This document shows positions 6,021 to 8,581 of a stretch of DNA of 8,581 nucleotides, in pieces (positions within the stretch are counted from its first letter, which is position 1; every line of letters begins with the position of its first letter). The notes under the pieces are model-generated. The model saw nothing but the letters and a program-made list of their open reading frames with translations, did not search any database and had not been told where the DNA came from. A program made the position numbers and the translations under genes. This DNA is from Candidatus Latescibacterota bacterium (lineage in GTDB: Bacteria > Latescibacterota > UBA2968 > UBA8231): positions 7,254 through 15,834 of the forward strand of contig JAGWBY010000026.1 of NCBI GenBank assembly GCA_021295675.1. The letters run 5' to 3'.

Positions 6021-6272
6021 ATGACTTTGAAAGAAAAATTGCATCGTCTAGTTGATGAATTACCCGAGAAGGAATGCCACGCTGCGGAGCGCTATCTGGA
6101 ATATCTACGGGACCAAGGAGACCTCTTGCTACATCGGCTTGCATCAGTGCCCTACGATGATGAACCCGAGACTCAGGAAGAGCGACGAGCCGTTGAGGAG
6201 GCATACGAGGACCTGCATACAGGTCGTACGCACTCCTTGGAGGATGTGAAGCGAGAGATAAAAAAATTGTAA
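6021..6272 (+). CDS. Small antitoxin-like protein without an adjacent toxin
   Basis: An 83-residue highly charged protein, predicted mostly helical. Residues 1-32 (MTLKEKLHRLVDELPEKEC..AERYLEYLRDQG) resemble the N-terminal helices of small proteins that accompany toxin-antitoxin loci. Residues 52-80 (EERRAVEEAYEDLHTGRTHS, then LEDVKREI) strongly resemble the C-terminal toxin-neutralising helix of Phd/RelB-type antitoxins, which often read EAxEExxxGxxxSxEEVxxxL. An AAGGAGA precedes the ATG. Such antitoxins are normally followed by a RelE/ParE or PIN toxin, but only 39 bp separate it from the next gene, a dioxygenase, so the toxin is missing. It could share a transcript with that dioxygenase gene. 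The exact family is unsure. Confidence 0.7.
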   Translation: MTLKEKLHRLVDELPEKECHAAERYLEYLRDQGDLLLHRLASVPYDDEPETQEERRAVEEAYEDLHTGRTHSLEDVKREIKKL

Positions 6273-6311
6273 ATTATCGCCGCACGTTACCATTCATCAG
6301 GAGAACGCCTT

Positions 6312-7214
6312 ATGCAACTAACCCCCGAACAGGTCGCCCAATTTGCGGAAAATGGCTATCTGCTGCTGCGCGGTGCGCTAACCGACGCCGACCTCGATCC
6401 GATCATCGCCGAGTATGAAGAATACATCGGCCGCCGTGCCGAGGAACTGTTGGCGGCTGGCCACATCTCGGCCCTGTATGCGGACGAATCCTTCGACCGC
6501 CGCCTCGTCTCGGTCTGCCGCGAAGACGACGCGATCTACAAAGAGCTCGACATCATGCACTTGCGCGGGCGGGCCTCGTTTGAATTTTTGCGCAACGACC
6601 GCCTGCTCGATCTGGTCGAGAGCTTGGTCGGGCCGGAGATTACCTGTAGCCCGATTCAGCACATCCGCGCCAAACTGCCCGCAGGTGTGACGCCAAGCGG
6701 CAGCGACTCGCACGTGGCCCCTTGGCACCAAGACGCCGGCGTTACTTGGGAGGAAGCCGACCCGCACTTCATCCTCACGGTGTGGCTGCCGCTGTGCGCG
6801 GCGACGCCGGAAAACGGCTGTTTGCAGATCTTGCCGCGCGCACACCGAAACGGGCTAGTGCAGCACCACATCAAGCAGGGTTTGGGCACGGTGATCATCG
6901 ACGAGGAAATGCCGCAGACTGAGGCGCTCACCTTGCCGATGGACAAAGGCGACGTGTTGCTGATGAACAAGCAGACGCCGCACCGCTCGACGCCCAACAA
7001 TGCGGACACTGTGCGCTGGAGCATGGACTTGCGCTATCAGGAGACGGGGACGCCGACCGGTCGCCCCTTCCATCCCGACTTCGTGGCCCGCAGTCGGTCC
7101 AATCCCGTGTCTGAGCTGAGGGATTACGACGAATGGTGCCGACGGTGGGTAGAGTCGCTAGCCGCAGTGCAAGAGCAGGGGGTTAAGGCGCATCGGTGGG
7201 AGGTTGTCCAGTAA
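6312..7214 (+). CDS. Phytanoyl-CoA dioxygenase (PhyH) family Fe(II)/2-oxoglutarate oxygenase
   Basis: A 300-residue protein of normal family length with the double-stranded beta-helix signature. The HxD iron ligands are His139 and Asp141 (APWHQDAG), the distal iron ligand is His224 (NKQTPHRS), and the 2-oxoglutarate-binding arginine is Arg235, eleven residues after His224 as in human PhyH. The conserved WLPL..ATPENGCLQ and LPRAHRN segments lie between them. The enzyme would hydroxylate a small organic substrate using O2 and 2-oxoglutarate; bacterial members act on lipids, amino acids, osmolytes or natural products, and the substrate cannot be read from sequence. AGGAG lies 8 bases before the ATG. 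The gene starts 39 bp after an antitoxin-like gene, and its last 32 bp overlap the 3' end of the opposite alkB gene. Confidence 0.93.
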   Translation: MQLTPEQVAQFAENGYLLLRGALTDADLDPIIAEYEEYIGRRAEELLAAGHISALYADESFDRRLVSVCREDDAIYKELDIMHLRGRASFEFLRNDRLLDLVESLVGPEITCSPIQHIRAKLPAGVTPSGSDSHVAPWHQDAGVTWEEADPHFILTVWLPLCAATPENGCLQILPRAHRNGLVQHHIKQGLGTVIIDEEMPQTEALTLPMDKGDVLLMNKQTPHRSTPNNADTVRWSMDLRYQETGTPTGRPFHPDFVARSRSNPVSELRDYDEWCRRWVESLAAVQEQGVKAHRWEVVQ

Positions 7215-7791
7215 CGGCGATGCGGCGGAAGGTGAGGTTGAGGCGCAGGGCGCACGGGCGTCGGGTCTTGGGGACTTGGTGCTGCCAGTGAGCTTGAGTT
7301 GGCCCGCGCATGATGATGAGCGCACCGTGTTCGAGGGGGATTTCGACCGGGGGGTGATCTCGGCGCTTGTGCCGCAGCAGGAAGCGCCTCGTCTCACCTA
7401 AACTCAGCGAGGCGATCGTCGGATTAGCTCCCAATTCCGGCTCGTCGTCGCTGTGCCAGCCCATGCTGTCGCGGCCGTCGCGGTACTGATTGAGCAGGAC
7501 GCTGTTGAGGGGACAGTTGGCGGCGGCCTCGATCCGCGTCTTGAGGTCTAGCAGTGGCGCGGTCCACGGGCGCGGCTCCAGGGCTAGCCCCGAATAGGCG
7601 TAGTGGGCTTCTGGGGATCCATGCCAGGCCGAAAGACGCGGCGCGGGATGCTGGCGGCCAAAGATGACGACGTGGTGCTGTTGCCACTCAATGCCGTCCA
7701 ACAGTTGCCGCATGAATTGGTCGGCCTCAGCAGGGGCCAAAAAGTCGGGGGCGTAGCGCAGGTCGCCGTCTGGGAGGGGAATGGCCCTCAT
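7183..7791 (-). CDS. alkB: AlkB-type 2-oxoglutarate/Fe(II)-dependent nucleic acid dealkylase
   Basis: A 202-residue protein closest in pattern to the ALKBH2/ALKBH3 type. The nucleotide-recognition lid region includes FGRQHPAPRLSAWHG, then YAYSG. NQYRDGRDSMGWHSDDEPEL gives iron ligands His113 and Asp115; HWQHQVPKT gives the distal ligand His171. RLNLTFR gives Arg183 and Arg189, at +12 and +18 from His171, the same spacing as the 2-oxoglutarate arginines of human ALKBH2. It would oxidatively remove alkyl lesions such as 1-methyladenine and 3-methylcytosine from DNA or RNA. The ATG overlaps the stop of the upstream aldolase gene (ATGA at 7791-7788), so translation is probably coupled. Its 3' end overlaps the convergent PhyH gene by 32 bp. 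No ada or other repair gene is adjacent, so adaptive-response control is not evident. Confidence 0.95.
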   Translation of the reverse strand: MRAIPLPDGDLRYAPDFLAPAEADQFMRQLLDGIEWQQHHVVIFGRQHPAPRLSAWHGSPEAHYAYSGLALEPRPWTAPLLDLKTRIEAAANCPLNSVLLNQYRDGRDSMGWHSDDEPELGANPTIASLSLGETRRFLLRHKRRDHPPVEIPLEHGALIIMRGPTQAHWQHQVPKTRRPCALRLNLTFRRIAVTGQPPTDAP

Positions 7792-8581
7792 TCTACTGCG
7801 AAGCCGAGGTCGTCTAGCGCTTGGCGCAGCGCGGCGCGAGTTGCATCGTCGAACGGGATACGGGGAGGACGGGCAGGGCCTACGGGTAGGCCGCGCATGG
7901 TCAACATTTCCTTGACGGCCGCTAGCAGGTCAAAGTGGAACAAGGTGGAGATGACCTCGTTGGCGCGCGCTTGCAGGGCCATGGCTGGCTGGATATCACT
8001 CGCTTCAAAGTGCTGCCGCATTTCCACGAACAGTTTGGGCATGATGTTGTAGGTCGAGCCAATGGCGGCGTCGCTGCCGGCGACCATGCCGCCGAGGCAG
8101 ATTTCGTCGGGGCCGGAGATGAGGTTGAGGCGGTCGCCGCCTAGCTGCACGAGGCGCTGGAAGAAGTAGAAATTGCTGTCGGTGAACTTGAGGCCGCTGA
8201 AGTTGGGCACGGCTTGCATGGCTTCGAGGAACTGTTCGGCGGTAACGTTTTTATCGGCCGTGTGGGCGAGCCAATACACGTAGAAGGGCAGATCGGTGGC
8301 CGCGCCAATAGCTGCGTAGTGGGCGACCGCGGCTTGGAGGTCATTGGGCCGATCCACCGGCGCGACCGAAGCCACGGCGTGAGCGCCAGCGGCTGCGGCG
8401 TGCTGGGCCAATTCCACTGCATTGGCCGTGCTCGTCGCGCCGACTTGGAAAATCAGCGGTACGGCACCGGCCACTGCGGCGATGGTCGCTTCGGTCATAG
8501 CCTTGCGCTCGGGTACGCTCATGGCGCTTCCCTCGCCCGTGCCGCCGCAGACGAAAAAGCCGTTCGAGCCAGCGTCGATCA
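7788..8581 (-). CDS. DapA/N-acetylneuraminate lyase family aldolase (5' end cut by window edge)
   Basis: The frame is open to the window edge, giving 263 codons before the stop. An internal ATG at 8522 is not the start, because the preceding 19 codons (IDAGSNGFFVCGGTGEGSA) encode the conserved GxxGxxxxGGTGE loop. Only about 30 N-terminal residues should be missing. It is a class I (beta/alpha)8 aldolase: the Schiff-base lysine is in SGLKFTDSN (fragment residue 131) and the catalytic tyrosine is in FYVYW (fragment residue 102). The stretch AAIGSTYNIMPKLF and the C-terminal RGLPVG..RPPRIPF favour the NAL-like branch, which cleaves or forms 2-keto-3-deoxy sugar acids or sialic acid, over true DapA. 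The substrate is uncertain. Its TGA overlaps the alkB ATG. Confidence 0.92.
   Translation of the reverse strand, partial: IDAGSNGFFVCGGTGEGSAMSVPERKAMTEATIAAVAGAVPLIFQVGATSTANAVELAQHAAAAGAHAVASVAPVDRPNDLQAAVAHYAAIGAATDLPFYVYWLAHTADKNVTAEQFLEAMQAVPNFSGLKFTDSNFYFFQRLVQLGGDRLNLISGPDEICLGGMVAGSDAAIGSTYNIMPKLFVEMRQHFEASDIQPAMALQARANEVISTLFHFDLLAAVKEMLTMRGLPVGPARPPRIPFDDATRAALRQALDDLGFAVE

Noticed and set aside
5804..6022. 72-residue minus-strand open frame in the intergenic region
   Set aside because: No SD or domain; it covers the tandem repeat and the likely promoter of the plus-strand antitoxin-like gene.
6378..6845. 155-residue minus-strand open frame, and the 122-residue one at 6656-7024
   Set aside because: Antisense to the well supported PhyH-family gene, whose catalytic residues are all present in the plus frame.
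7603..8052. 149-residue plus-strand open frame
   Set aside because: Antisense to alkB and the aldolase gene; no start signal and no domain.

Overview
The window is a bacterial chromosomal segment of moderate to high GC. It probably comes from an uncultured lineage of the FCB-like (Fibrobacteres-Chlorobi-Bacteroidetes) radiation or a neighbouring phylum such as Latescibacterota or Poribacteria. This is inferred from three things: a C-terminal type IX secretion (T9SS type A) sorting domain, eukaryote-like YWTD (LDL-receptor class B) and WD40 repeat proteins, and a PhyH-family dioxygenase next to a DapA/NAL-family aldolase. No rRNA, tRNA or housekeeping marker is present, so the taxonomy stays tentative.

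Left part (1-4180). Two secreted beta-propeller genes lie in tandem on the minus strand. The large one (422-3979) encodes a signal peptide, 24 YWTD-type repeats and a T9SS-type sorting domain; 24 repeats equal four complete six-bladed propellers. It is followed after 57 bp by a WD40-repeat gene (1-364, running off the window) whose signal peptide merges directly into a WD40-like strand. A 199-bp divergent intergenic region separates these from a plus-strand thioredoxin-type arsenate reductase gene (arsC, 4179-4604).

Middle part (4616-6272). This looks like a small accessory patch with visibly lower GC. It holds an orphan antitoxin-like gene (4728-5006, minus) whose expected PIN-domain toxin partner survives only as a C-terminal remnant of about 37 codons fused to the antitoxin stop codon. 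Next are a hypothetical secreted/membrane protein (5211-5792, minus), an intergenic region with a perfect 11-bp tandem repeat, and a second antitoxin-like gene without a toxin (6021-6272, plus).

Right part (6312-8581). A phytanoyl-CoA dioxygenase-family gene (plus) ends tail-to-tail, with a 32-bp overlap, against an AlkB-type DNA/RNA dealkylating dioxygenase gene (minus). The alkB start codon overlaps the stop codon of a dihydrodipicolinate synthase/N-acetylneuraminate lyase-family gene (minus, truncated by the window edge) in an ATGA arrangement. The aldolase and alkB are therefore probably translationally coupled.

Most notable are the exact 4 x 6 repeat architecture of the giant YWTD protein, with signs of recent blade duplication and propeller-level duplication, and the decayed toxin-antitoxin locus. 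I did not find a clearly new multi-gene system.
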